From Gammaproteobacteria bacterium (GTDB lineage Bacteria > Pseudomonadota > Gammaproteobacteria > Xanthomonadales > Rhodanobacteraceae): DNA of 64,000 nt. A program made the translations under genes and the position numbers. Positions 10,513 through 19,071 of this stretch are shown here, in pieces. Each line of letters begins with the position of its first letter. The first letter of the stretch is position 1. Where the stretch lies: the NCBI GenBank assembly GCA_021325195.1, contig JAJPHQ010000092.1, positions 1-64,000 of the forward strand, given 5' to 3'. The notes beneath the pieces are model-generated. The model was not told the DNA's origin. It did no database searches and saw only the letters and a program-made list of their open reading frames with translations.

Positions 10513-11463
10513 ATGCGCGAGTTGTATCCGGAAATCGAACCATTTCGCATCGAGCGTCTCGCCGTCAGCGCAAGGCACACGCTGCACGTCGAGGAGTGCG
10601 GCAATCCGGATGGCCTGCCGGTGGTGTTCCTGCACGGCGGCCCCGGCGCGGGGCTCTCGCGCTACCACCGCCGCTTCTTCGACCCCGCGCGCTGGCGCGT
10701 GGTGCTGTTCGACCAGCGCGGCGCGGGCCGATCGACGCCGTTCGCCGGTCTCGAGGACAACACCACGCAATCGCTGGTCGCCGACATCGAGAGGATTCGC
10801 GAACATCTCGGCATCGAACGCTGGGTGGTGTTCGGCGGCTCGTGGGGTTCCACCCTGGGTCTCGTCTACGCGCAGGCGCATCCGGAGCGGGCGCTGGCGC
10901 TGGTGCTGCGCGGCATCTTCCTCGCCCGGCCGGAGGAAATCCGCTGGTTCTACGAGGAAGGCGGCGCCTCGCGGCTGCTGCCGGAAAAATGGCAGCGCTT
11001 TGCGTCGGTGATTCCACCGGAGGAGCGCGGCGCGATGCTGGAGGCGTACTGGAAACGCCTGACCGGCGATGACGAAACGGCGCGTGTGGCCGCGGCGCAG
11101 GCGTGGGGAGCATGGGAAGGCAGCGCGCTCACGCTGGAGGAATCGCCCGAAACCGAGGCGGAATTCGCGGCGCCCGGGGTGGCGGTGAGCCTTGCGCGGA
11201 TCGAGGCGCATTATTTCCGCCACGGCGCGTTCCTCGAACCGGATCAGCTGCTGCGCGACGTCGCGAAGATCCGGCATATCCCCGCGACCATCGTGCATGG
11301 CCGTTACGACCTGATCTGCCCGGTCAAGAACGCGTTCGACCTGCACCGGGCTTGGCCGGAAGCGGAATACCACGTGGTGGTGGCGGGGCACGCGGCCACC
11401 GAACCCGCGATCGTGGACAGGCTGGTCACGGCCACCGACGCTTTCGCCGGTCGCTTCGCCTGA
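10513..11463 (+). CDS. pip: Prolyl aminopeptidase (alpha/beta hydrolase)
   Basis: HGGPGAGLSRYHRRFFDP, VVFGGSWGSTLGLVYAQAHPERALALVLRGIF, C-terminal GHAATEPAIVDRLV. Confidence 0.95.
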   Translation: MRELYPEIEPFRIERLAVSARHTLHVEECGNPDGLPVVFLHGGPGAGLSRYHRRFFDPARWRVVLFDQRGAGRSTPFAGLEDNTTQSLVADIERIREHLGIERWVVFGGSWGSTLGLVYAQAHPERALALVLRGIFLARPEEIRWFYEEGGASRLLPEKWQRFASVIPPEERGAMLEAYWKRLTGDDETARVAAAQAWGAWEGSALTLEESPETEAEFAAPGVAVSLARIEAHYFRHGAFLEPDQLLRDVAKIRHIPATIVHGRYDLICPVKNAFDLHRAWPEAEYHVVVAGHAATEPAIVDRLVTATDAFAGRFA

Positions 11464-11593
11464 AGTCGAAAGGGCCAACGCAAACCGTCCGCGGAGGGAC
11501 GCGAACGAGGCAATGACAGGGAAATCAGTCAAGCCTGTTTGGGTTCCTCGCGCTCACCGGCGGACTGCTTTTGCCCGCAAGACCGCGCAAGAC

Positions 11594-12280
11594 TTATGCG
11601 GCCGCGCGCAGATCCTGCGTCACCGTGCCCCAATGCGCGACTTCGGCCTCGTGCCCGGTGTCGCGCCAGGTTTCGGCCAGCGCGCCGCGGTACCAGTCCT
11701 GCATCGACGGCAGCGCCAGCAGGCGTTGCGCGTAGGCCAGCGCGGTGGCGTCGATCGGCGGCGAGTAGGTCTGGATCCGGAACGCGACCGGCGCGAAGAA
11801 CGCATCGGCCGCGCTGAACGCTGAGCCGGCGAGGAACGGACCGCCGAAGCGCTGCAGGCCTTCGTTCCACAGTTCGCCGATGCGGGCGAGATCGCGCGCC
11901 AGCGCGTCGTCGATCCGGTGCAGCCGCACCCGGATGCCGCAGTTCATCGTGCACTGCGTGCGCAGCACGCTGAAGCCCGAGTGCATCTCCGCGGCGGCGC
12001 AGCGCGCCCATGCGCGCGCGGCCTTGCCTGCCGGCCATACCCCGGGATGCGCCTCGGCGAGGTATTCGGTGATCGCCAGCGAATCCCACACCGTGATCGC
12101 GCCATCGACGAGGCACGGCACCTTGCCGCTGGGCGAGAACGTCCGGAAGGTTTGCCAGCTCGAACCGGTGTCGAACTTCACCAGCTTTTCCTCGAACGGA
12201 ATGCCGAGTTCGCGCAGCAGCACCCACGGGCGCAGCGACCACGAGGAATAGTTCTTGTTGGCGATGTACAGCGTCGGCAT
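11594..12280 (-). CDS. Glutathione S-transferase family protein
   Basis: MPTLYIANKNYSSWSLRPWVLLRELGIPFEE..SGKVPCLVDG..VWDSLAITEYLAE. Confidence 0.9.
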   Translation of the reverse strand: MPTLYIANKNYSSWSLRPWVLLRELGIPFEEKLVKFDTGSSWQTFRTFSPSGKVPCLVDGAITVWDSLAITEYLAEAHPGVWPAGKAARAWARCAAAEMHSGFSVLRTQCTMNCGIRVRLHRIDDALARDLARIGELWNEGLQRFGGPFLAGSAFSAADAFFAPVAFRIQTYSPPIDATALAYAQRLLALPSMQDWYRGALAETWRDTGHEAEVAHWGTVTQDLRAAA

Positions 12281-12414
12281 GGCACGGTCTCCGCGGATCG
12301 AAAGGGCGGATTCTACGCCCGCCGGCCTTCCCGCAAGCCCGGCACCTTCCGCACGGGTGAAACGGGACACGACGCTGGCATACTGCGCGTTTCCATCATC
12401 GACCAGAGTGCCGC

Positions 12415-14307
12415 ATGCGCCTGCTTTCCACCTTCGCCCTCGGCGCGTTCCTGCTGCCGATCGCCGCCCACGCCGACGACCCGCACTCGTACGCCCGGCC
12501 CGGGCAGGTGGTCGTGACGCACCTCGATCTCGACCTCAAGCTCGATTTTCCGCACCGGCAGCTCGACGGCGTCGCCACGCTGACGCTGCACTGGAAGAAT
12601 CCTTCGGTCACGCAACTGGTGCTGGACACCAGCGACCTGAAGATCGCCTCGGTCGAGGCGGTGGACGCCGATGGCAAGACCCGCACGCTGCGCTACGAAC
12701 TCGCGCCGCCCGGCAGGCAACTGGGCAGCAAGCTCACGATCGAAACGCCGAACCGTCCGCGCGCGGTGCGGATCGCCTACACGACCTCGCCCGGCGCCAG
12801 CGGCCTGCAATGGCTCGAGCCTGCGCAGACCGCGGGCGGCACGCAGCCTTTCATGTTCTCGCAGTCCGAATCGATCCACGCGCGCTCGTGGGTGCCGCTG
12901 CAGGATTCGCCCGCGATCCGCTTCACCTGGCACGCGCACGTCACCGCGCCGCAGAACGTGAGGGTGGTGATGAGCGCGCCCAACGATCCGAAGCATCCGC
13001 TGGACGGTTCGTTCGACTTCACCCAGGCGCATCCGGTGCCCTCGTACCTGCTGGCGATCGCCGCGGGCGACCTGCAGGTGCGCGAAACCGGGCCGCGTTC
13101 GGCGGTGTACGCGGAACCTTCGGTGGTGGACAAGGCCGCGCGCGAGTTTTCCGACACCGAGAAGATGATCGAGACGGCGGAATCGCTGTACGGTTCGTAC
13201 CGCTGGGGCCGTTACGACATTCTCGTTCTTCCGCCTTCGTTCCCGTTCGGCGGCATGGAAAACCCCAACATGACCTTCGCGACGCCCACCATCATCGTGG
13301 GCGACAAGAGCCTGGTCAGCGTGATCTCGCATGAGCTCGCGCACTCGTGGTCGGGCAACCTGGTGACCGCCGCGTCGTGGCGCGACATCTGGTTGAACGA
13401 GGGCATCACCACCTACGTGCAGGGCCGGATCACCGAGGCGCTGTACGGCAGGCGCCAGGCCACCGAAGAGACCCTGCTGGCGATCCGCAACCTGCAGAAG
13501 ACCATCGGCGCGATGCCGGAGAACAGCCAGCGTCTCGCGCCGGAGCCGCGCAAGGTCGATGCGGACGATGAACTGTCCGACGTCGCCTACGACAAGGGCT
13601 CGTGGTTCCTGCGCACGCTCGAACAGAGATTCGGCCGCCGGGCTTTCGATGCCTACCTGAAAGGCTATTTCGACCACTTCGCGTGGCGTTCCATCACCAC
13701 CGAGCAGATGCTGGCGTACCTCGAGCCCAACCTGATCGACAAGTATCCCGGCAGGATGAGCCGGGACGAAGTGAAGGAATGGGTGTACGGCGCCGGCATC
13801 CCGAAGGACGCACCGATTCCCGATTCGCCGCGCTTCGACGCGATCGACAAGGAACGCGCGGCGTTCCTCGCCGGGACACTCGCGGCCGACAAACTGGACG
13901 CGAAAACCTGGAACACGCAGGAGTGGATGTATTTCCTGGACGGCCTGCCCGACCAGCCGCAACCCGCGAAGATGCAGGCGCTGGACGCCGCCTGGCACCT
14001 CACCGGCACGCCCAACGCCGAGATCGGGATGCGCTGGTACGTGCACGCGATCGCCGCGGGGGACAAGGCCGTGTGGCCCGCCGCGGCCGGACACGTGACG
14101 CACATCGGACGGCTGTACCTGACGATGCCGGTGTACAAGGCCTTCGTGAAAACGCCGGAAGGTTTCGCCTACGCGCAGCAGGTGTACGCGAAAGCCGAGG
14201 GCGGTTATCACCCGCTGACCCGGATGGCGGTGGAACGGCTGTTCGCGAAGGCACGCAAGGACCTCACCGGCGACACCGGGGCGAAGCCTGCGGACAACGG
14301 GGGCTGA
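12415..14307 (+). CDS. M1 family metallopeptidase (leukotriene A4 hydrolase-like aminopeptidase)
   Basis: GGMENP, HELAHSWSGNLVTAASWRDIWLNEGITTY (HEXXH..E), signal peptide. Confidence 0.94.
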   Translation: MRLLSTFALGAFLLPIAAHADDPHSYARPGQVVVTHLDLDLKLDFPHRQLDGVATLTLHWKNPSVTQLVLDTSDLKIASVEAVDADGKTRTLRYELAPPGRQLGSKLTIETPNRPRAVRIAYTTSPGASGLQWLEPAQTAGGTQPFMFSQSESIHARSWVPLQDSPAIRFTWHAHVTAPQNVRVVMSAPNDPKHPLDGSFDFTQAHPVPSYLLAIAAGDLQVRETGPRSAVYAEPSVVDKAAREFSDTEKMIETAESLYGSYRWGRYDILVLPPSFPFGGMENPNMTFATPTIIVGDKSLVSVISHELAHSWSGNLVTAASWRDIWLNEGITTYVQGRITEALYGRRQATEETLLAIRNLQKTIGAMPENSQRLAPEPRKVDADDELSDVAYDKGSWFLRTLEQRFGRRAFDAYLKGYFDHFAWRSITTEQMLAYLEPNLIDKYPGRMSRDEVKEWVYGAGIPKDAPIPDSPRFDAIDKERAAFLAGTLAADKLDAKTWNTQEWMYFLDGLPDQPQPAKMQALDAAWHLTGTPNAEIGMRWYVHAIAAGDKAVWPAAAGHVTHIGRLYLTMPVYKAFVKTPEGFAYAQQVYAKAEGGYHPLTRMAVERLFAKARKDLTGDTGAKPADNGG

Positions 14308-14314
14308 GCGCGGC

Positions 14315-15313
14315 ATGCCGGAGCAATTCGCACGCAACGTCATCCTCGCCCGCGTCGCACTGCGCCTGAAAATCCTCGGCGCGTTGATTGCCGCGCTGGC
14401 GGTGATCGCGCTGGCGGTGTACTTCCTCGCGCCGCAGTGGGCGCTGCGCGGCGCGATGGCGTGGCAGGCGTGGCGCGACGGCCTGCACCGGCATGCGCTG
14501 CAGGTCGGCGACACCCGCTGGGTGTACTACGAGGGCGGCAAGCAGGACGGGCCGCCGCTGGTGCTGCTGCACGGCTACGGCGGTTCGCACGCGGACTGGC
14601 TGCTGGCCGCGCGCTATCTCACGCCCAACTTCCGGGTGATCGTGCCCGACCTGCCGGGCTGGGGCGATTCCACGCGCCATCCGGACGATGATTACGGCTA
14701 CGCTGCGCAGGTACGGCGTCTGCACGCCTTCCTCGAAGCCCTGCACCCGGGCAGGATCGCGTTGGCCGGGCATTCGATGGGCGGCGCGATCGCGGGGCTC
14801 TACGCCGCGGACTATCCCCGCGATGTCGGCGCGCTGATCCTGGTCGACAGCGCGGGCGTCGAGTTCAAGGAAAACGCCTTCACCCGCGAACTGAAGTCCG
14901 GCCACAACCCGTTCGACTACGACGACCGCGCGGGCTTCGAGAAGCTGGAATCGATGCTGTTCTCCAAGCCGCCCTCGCTGCCGGCGCGCATCCAGGACGT
15001 GTTCGTTGCGCGTTCGATCCACGACCGCGTGTTCGACGACAAGGTGCTGCATGCAATCACAGCGCCCGGCGAACGCTACGCGCTGCAGCCGAAACTGCCC
15101 GACATCACCGCGTCCACGCTGGCGATCTGGTGCACGAAGGACCGGATCATCGACATCTCCGCGCTGGACGCGATCCGCAAGGGGCTGACCCACGCGCCGC
15201 GGATCGGCGTCACCGAACTCACCGGTTGCGGGCACATGTCGATCATGGAACGTCCGCGCGAGGTGGCCGACTCGATCACCCGCTTCGTGCTGCTGCCTGC
15301 CGGCGTCCCCTGA
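14315..15313 (+). CDS. Alpha/beta hydrolase, N-terminal membrane anchor
   Basis: LLHGYGGSHADW, LAGHSMGGAIAGLYA, C-terminal GCGHMSIMERP. Confidence 0.88.
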   Translation: MPEQFARNVILARVALRLKILGALIAALAVIALAVYFLAPQWALRGAMAWQAWRDGLHRHALQVGDTRWVYYEGGKQDGPPLVLLHGYGGSHADWLLAARYLTPNFRVIVPDLPGWGDSTRHPDDDYGYAAQVRRLHAFLEALHPGRIALAGHSMGGAIAGLYAADYPRDVGALILVDSAGVEFKENAFTRELKSGHNPFDYDDRAGFEKLESMLFSKPPSLPARIQDVFVARSIHDRVFDDKVLHAITAPGERYALQPKLPDITASTLAIWCTKDRIIDISALDAIRKGLTHAPRIGVTELTGCGHMSIMERPREVADSITRFVLLPAGVP

Positions 15314-15452
15314 AGGCCGCCGCGCTGCCGCGGCGCGATCAGCCGACGGCCGATCCTGCGGCTGCGCAGGGCGTTCGGCCATCGCGTGATCGTCGCCGTG
15401 CGCGAGGGTCGCGGCGAGACTGATCGGCTGCGACCCGCGGCCACCCGGCGCG

Positions 15453-16211
15453 TCAATCGACCGGCGCGATCAGCCGCTCCATCTCGGCCTTGAGGATGGC
15501 GCCGTGTTCGCGCAGCCAGTCGCGCTGCGACTGGTAGCCAGGCATCACCGATTCGACGCGCGCCCAGAAGCGCGACGAATGGCTGCGCACGCGCAGGTGA
15601 CACAGTTCGTGCACCAGCACGTAGCGCAGCGCGGCGGGCGGGGCGAGTCCCAGCGCCAGGTCCAGCGTCACCCGGTCGTGCGAATCGAGGCTGCACCACA
15701 GGCTCTTCATCGGCTTGATCTTGAGGCCGGTCGGCGCGACGCCCAGTTGTGCGACCGCCTGCGCCATCCAGCGCGACAGGTCGCGGCGCATGTGGGTTTC
15801 CAGAAACGACGCGAGCAGGTTGCGTGCGGCCGGCAGCGCATGGGTGAACGGCCGCGGCACGTGGATGCGCAACTCGCCGCCGCGGTCCTCGATGTGCGGG
15901 TATTCGCTTTCGCGCCAGGTGAGTTCCACGCTCTCGCCGCGCAGCGGGATCAGCGTGGGCACGCCCGCGCGCAGCGGCGGCGGTCCGCGGCGCGGCACGC
16001 GCAGTTCGCTCAGCTTGCGTTCCAGCCAGTCGCTGTTCTCGCGCAGGAACGCATAGACCTGCGCGGGATGGGTGCCGCGCGGATACGACACGCGCGCGCC
16101 GTGCGGCGTCACCGACAGCCGCAGGCGCCGCGCGCGCGGGTGCACGGCCTTCAGCACCTTGATGGTGCCGCCCCTGCCCGCCAGTTCCACCCAGTCGCCG
16201 CTCGCCATCAT
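15453..16211 (-). CDS. YgjP/DUF45-type M48-like metal-dependent hydrolase
   Basis: VLVHELCHLRVRSHSSRFW (HExxH..H). Confidence 0.85.
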   Translation of the reverse strand: MMASGDWVELAGRGGTIKVLKAVHPRARRLRLSVTPHGARVSYPRGTHPAQVYAFLRENSDWLERKLSELRVPRRGPPPLRAGVPTLIPLRGESVELTWRESEYPHIEDRGGELRIHVPRPFTHALPAARNLLASFLETHMRRDLSRWMAQAVAQLGVAPTGLKIKPMKSLWCSLDSHDRVTLDLALGLAPPAALRYVLVHELCHLRVRSHSSRFWARVESVMPGYQSQRDWLREHGAILKAEMERLIAPVD

Positions 16212-17134
16212 GCCGCCTTCTTGCTTGCTTCGTCCGGGCGTTCGAGCCCGAACCATTTTTCGAATTCCAGCAACAGCCGTTCCAGTTCCAGCGTCATCAG
16301 CGCGAAGCGCGCGTCGAGCTCGGCTTCCGCGGAATCGCGCCCGTCGGCGTCGAGCACGTCCTGCACGACGTCGAGAAAACGCAACTTGCGGATCACCAGA
16401 TCGTCGCCGAGCAGAAAGCTCGCGCGGTCCTCGAACTGCAAGCCGAGCTGGAACACCTGCTTGCCGCGTTTGAGATGAGCCCGAACCTCGGCGCTTTCAA
16501 GTTCCTGACGGCGGCAGCGGATCACCGCTCCGCCGGCCGGATCGCGCAGCTCGCACTCGTCGCCCAACGCCAGCCCGCCGGGTAGCTTGCCATGCGCGAG
16601 CCAATCGGTCATCAGGGCGCGCGGGGTTTCGGCGGCGGTCAGGGGCTGGGCCGGGAAGCTGCCCAGCGCCTCGCGCAATGCGGCCAGGACCGCCTCGGCG
16701 GCCTTGCGGCTGGCGGTGTCCAGCACCAGCCAGCCGTTTTTCGTGTCCAGGTAGGCATTTAGCCGGGAGGGCCGGATGAAGGCCTGGGGCAGCAGGCTGT
16801 CCAGCACCTCGGCTCTGAGCGCGCGCCGCTGGCGGCCGCCGACCGGGCGGCCCCGGCGTCCGGCCTCCTTGCGCAGGCGCTTGGCGAGCTCGGCGTTGAC
16901 CACCGCCGCCGGCAGCAGTTTTTCCTCGGCGCCGAGGGTGAACAGGGTGGCCTTGCCGACGGTGTGGGCCAGCGCTTCCGAATCCGGCCCGAACGGCGAC
17001 ACGAAGCCGCGCGTCACCGTTTCCAGCGGCCCGCACGGGCGCAGGGCGTGTTCCGCCAGCGCGGCATCGAAATCCTTCAGCATCCCGGCGACCGCGGGCG
17101 AAAAGCGGAACAGGGTCAGATTGCGGAAGAACAT
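16208..17134 (-). CDS. rdgC: Recombination-associated protein RdgC
   Basis: MFFRNLTLFRF..GFVSPFG, LLPAAVVNAEL, TDWLAHGKLPGGLALGDECELRDP. Confidence 0.95.
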   Translation of the reverse strand: MFFRNLTLFRFSPAVAGMLKDFDAALAEHALRPCGPLETVTRGFVSPFGPDSEALAHTVGKATLFTLGAEEKLLPAAVVNAELAKRLRKEAGRRGRPVGGRQRRALRAEVLDSLLPQAFIRPSRLNAYLDTKNGWLVLDTASRKAAEAVLAALREALGSFPAQPLTAAETPRALMTDWLAHGKLPGGLALGDECELRDPAGGAVIRCRRQELESAEVRAHLKRGKQVFQLGLQFEDRASFLLGDDLVIRKLRFLDVVQDVLDADGRDSAEAELDARFALMTLELERLLLEFEKWFGLERPDEASKKAA

Positions 17135-17205
17135 GGGTGGGGAGACGAAGAGACGAGGAGATGAAGAGACGGAGATACGGAACTCGCTGTTACCGGAGCC
17201 GCTTT

Positions 17206-18090
17206 CTATTCGTCTGCCCGTCTCCTGGGGTCTTCGCCCCGCAACCACGCATGCGCATCGGCACGTGATGCGTTTTCGCGCGAGCCGAGCGAGGCGAAGT
17301 CGAACCATTCCGGATCGGCCAGTTGCGAAGGCGCGACGTTGCAAAGCGCGCGAAACATGATCTCGCTGCGGCCGGGATGCTCGCGTTCCCATTGATCCAG
17401 CATCTTGCGCACCTGCCTGCGCTGCAGGTTTTCCTGTGAACCGCACAGGTTGCAGGGAATCAGCGGGAACCCGCGTTGCGCGGCGTAGTCGGCAATCTCG
17501 TCCTCGCGGCAATACGCCAGCGGCCGGATCACCACGTGCCTGCCGTCGTCGGCGAGCAGCTTGGGCGGCATCGCCTTCAGCGTGCCGCCGTGGAACAGGT
17601 TCAGGAAAAACGTCGCGAGGATGTCGTCGCGGTGATGGCCCAGTGCGATCCTGGTGAACCCTTCGCGCTCGGCAAACGCATACAGCGCGCCGCGCCGCAG
17701 CCGCGAGCACAGCCCGCAGTACGTCTTGCCCTCCGGCACCACGCGCTGCACCACACTCCAGGTGTCCTGCTCGATCGCCCGGAACGGCACGCCGCGCGCG
17801 CGGCAGTAATCCGGGATCACGTGCGCCGGAAAGCCGGGCTGCTTCTGGTCCAGATTCACCGCGACCAGTTCGAACCTCACCGGCGCCTTGGCCTGCAACG
17901 ACAGCAGCAGGTCCAGCAGCGTCCACGAATCCTTGCCGCCGGACAGGCACACCATCACCCGGTCGCCGTCCTCGATCATGTGGTAATCGGCGATCGCGCG
18001 GCCGACCGCGTGGCGCAGGCGCTTGCCCAGCCGGGCGGCTTCGTGCGCCTGTCTGCGATCGGGCGGCGACTGGACGGCAGAGGTTTGCAT
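17206..18090 (-). CDS. ttcA: tRNA 2-thiocytidine(32) synthetase
   Basis: [17 protein letters not shown]-loop, [25 protein letters not shown]. Confidence 0.96.
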   Translation of the reverse strand: MQTSAVQSPPDRRQAHEAARLGKRLRHAVGRAIADYHMIEDGDRVMVCLSGGKDSWTLLDLLLSLQAKAPVRFELVAVNLDQKQPGFPAHVIPDYCRARGVPFRAIEQDTWSVVQRVVPEGKTYCGLCSRLRRGALYAFAEREGFTRIALGHHRDDILATFFLNLFHGGTLKAMPPKLLADDGRHVVIRPLAYCREDEIADYAAQRGFPLIPCNLCGSQENLQRRQVRKMLDQWEREHPGRSEIMFRALCNVAPSQLADPEWFDFASLGSRENASRADAHAWLRGEDPRRRADE

Positions 18091-18169
18091 GGGCCGGTCA
18101 GTTTAGCGGGCCGCGCGGGCAAGCCCGCAAGCACGCGCCGGCGCTACACTGGCGTCCGGAGACGCGCCC

Positions 18170-18376
18170 ATGCAGCCGAACGACCCCGCCGCGCTGGCCC
18201 GGCGCCTGACCGAACTGCGCGAGGAACACCGCGACCTCGACGCCGCGATCGCCAGGCTGTCCGCCGATCCGGTCTGCGACCAGTTGCAGTTGACGCGCCT
18301 GAAGAAGCGCAAGCTGAAACTGAAGGACATGATCGCGTATTTCGAGAACAAGCTGATTCCGGATCTGGATGCCTGA
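18170..18376 (+). CDS. YdcH/DUF465 family protein
   Basis: 68 aa helical; LREEHRDLDAAIARL..LKKRKLKLKDMIAYFE. Confidence 0.85.
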   Translation: MQPNDPAALARRLTELREEHRDLDAAIARLSADPVCDQLQLTRLKKRKLKLKDMIAYFENKLIPDLDA

Positions 18377-18450
18377 AAGCAGGCAGCAGCGGACGACGCG
18401 TCGGGAGGAAACATGAGGGGCCGCGGCCGAGGACAAGCTGCGTGGTGCCA

Positions 18451-19071
18451 ATGCCGCTGATGCCGGTTGTCCTGCAGGACGAACACGTCGCGCTGGAGCC
18501 GCTGTCGCTCGCGCACGTTCCCGGCCTGGAACGTGCCGCGGCCGATGGCGAACTGTGGAAGCTGTGGTACACGGGCGTGCCCGCGCCCGGCGGCATGCGC
18601 GGCTACGTCGAACAGGCGCTGGCGATGCAGGCGGAGGGCACCGCGTTGCCGTTCGCGGTGCGCGACCAGTCCGACGGCGCGATCGCGGGCAGCACGCGCC
18701 TGTTCGGTTTCGAACCAAAACTGCCGCGCGTGGAGATCGGCTACACGTGGTACGCGGCCGGCCGCCAGCGCAGCCACGTCAATACCGCCTGCAAACGGCT
18801 GCTGCTGGGGCATGCGTTCGAAACGCTGCGCTGCGTGGCGGTGCAGTTCTGCACCGACCTCTACAACCAGGCCTCGCAGCGCGCGATCGAACGGCTGGGT
18901 GCGCGGCGTGACGGCATCCTGCGTTCGCACCGCCTGCGCGCCGACGGCAGCGTGCGCGACAGCGTGGTGTACAGCATCATTGCGGCCGAATGGCCGGACG
19001 TGCGGCGGCTGCTTGCGCTGAAGCTGTCCCGTCAGCGGTTTCCGCCACCACGTCGGGCGTCACCTTCATGA
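18451..19071 (+). CDS. GNAT family N-acetyltransferase
   Basis: RimJ-like: AIAGSTRLFGFEPKLPRVEIGYTWYAAGRQRSHVNTACKRLLLGHAFE; 3' end overlaps plsB tail-to-tail. Confidence 0.85.
   Translation: MPLMPVVLQDEHVALEPLSLAHVPGLERAAADGELWKLWYTGVPAPGGMRGYVEQALAMQAEGTALPFAVRDQSDGAIAGSTRLFGFEPKLPRVEIGYTWYAAGRQRSHVNTACKRLLLGHAFETLRCVAVQFCTDLYNQASQRAIERLGARRDGILRSHRLRADGSVRDSVVYSIIAAEWPDVRRLLALKLSRQRFPPPRRASPS

Noticed and set aside
12313-14514. 733-aa minus-strand ORF
   Set aside because: Antisense to the M1 aminopeptidase; no recognisable domain.
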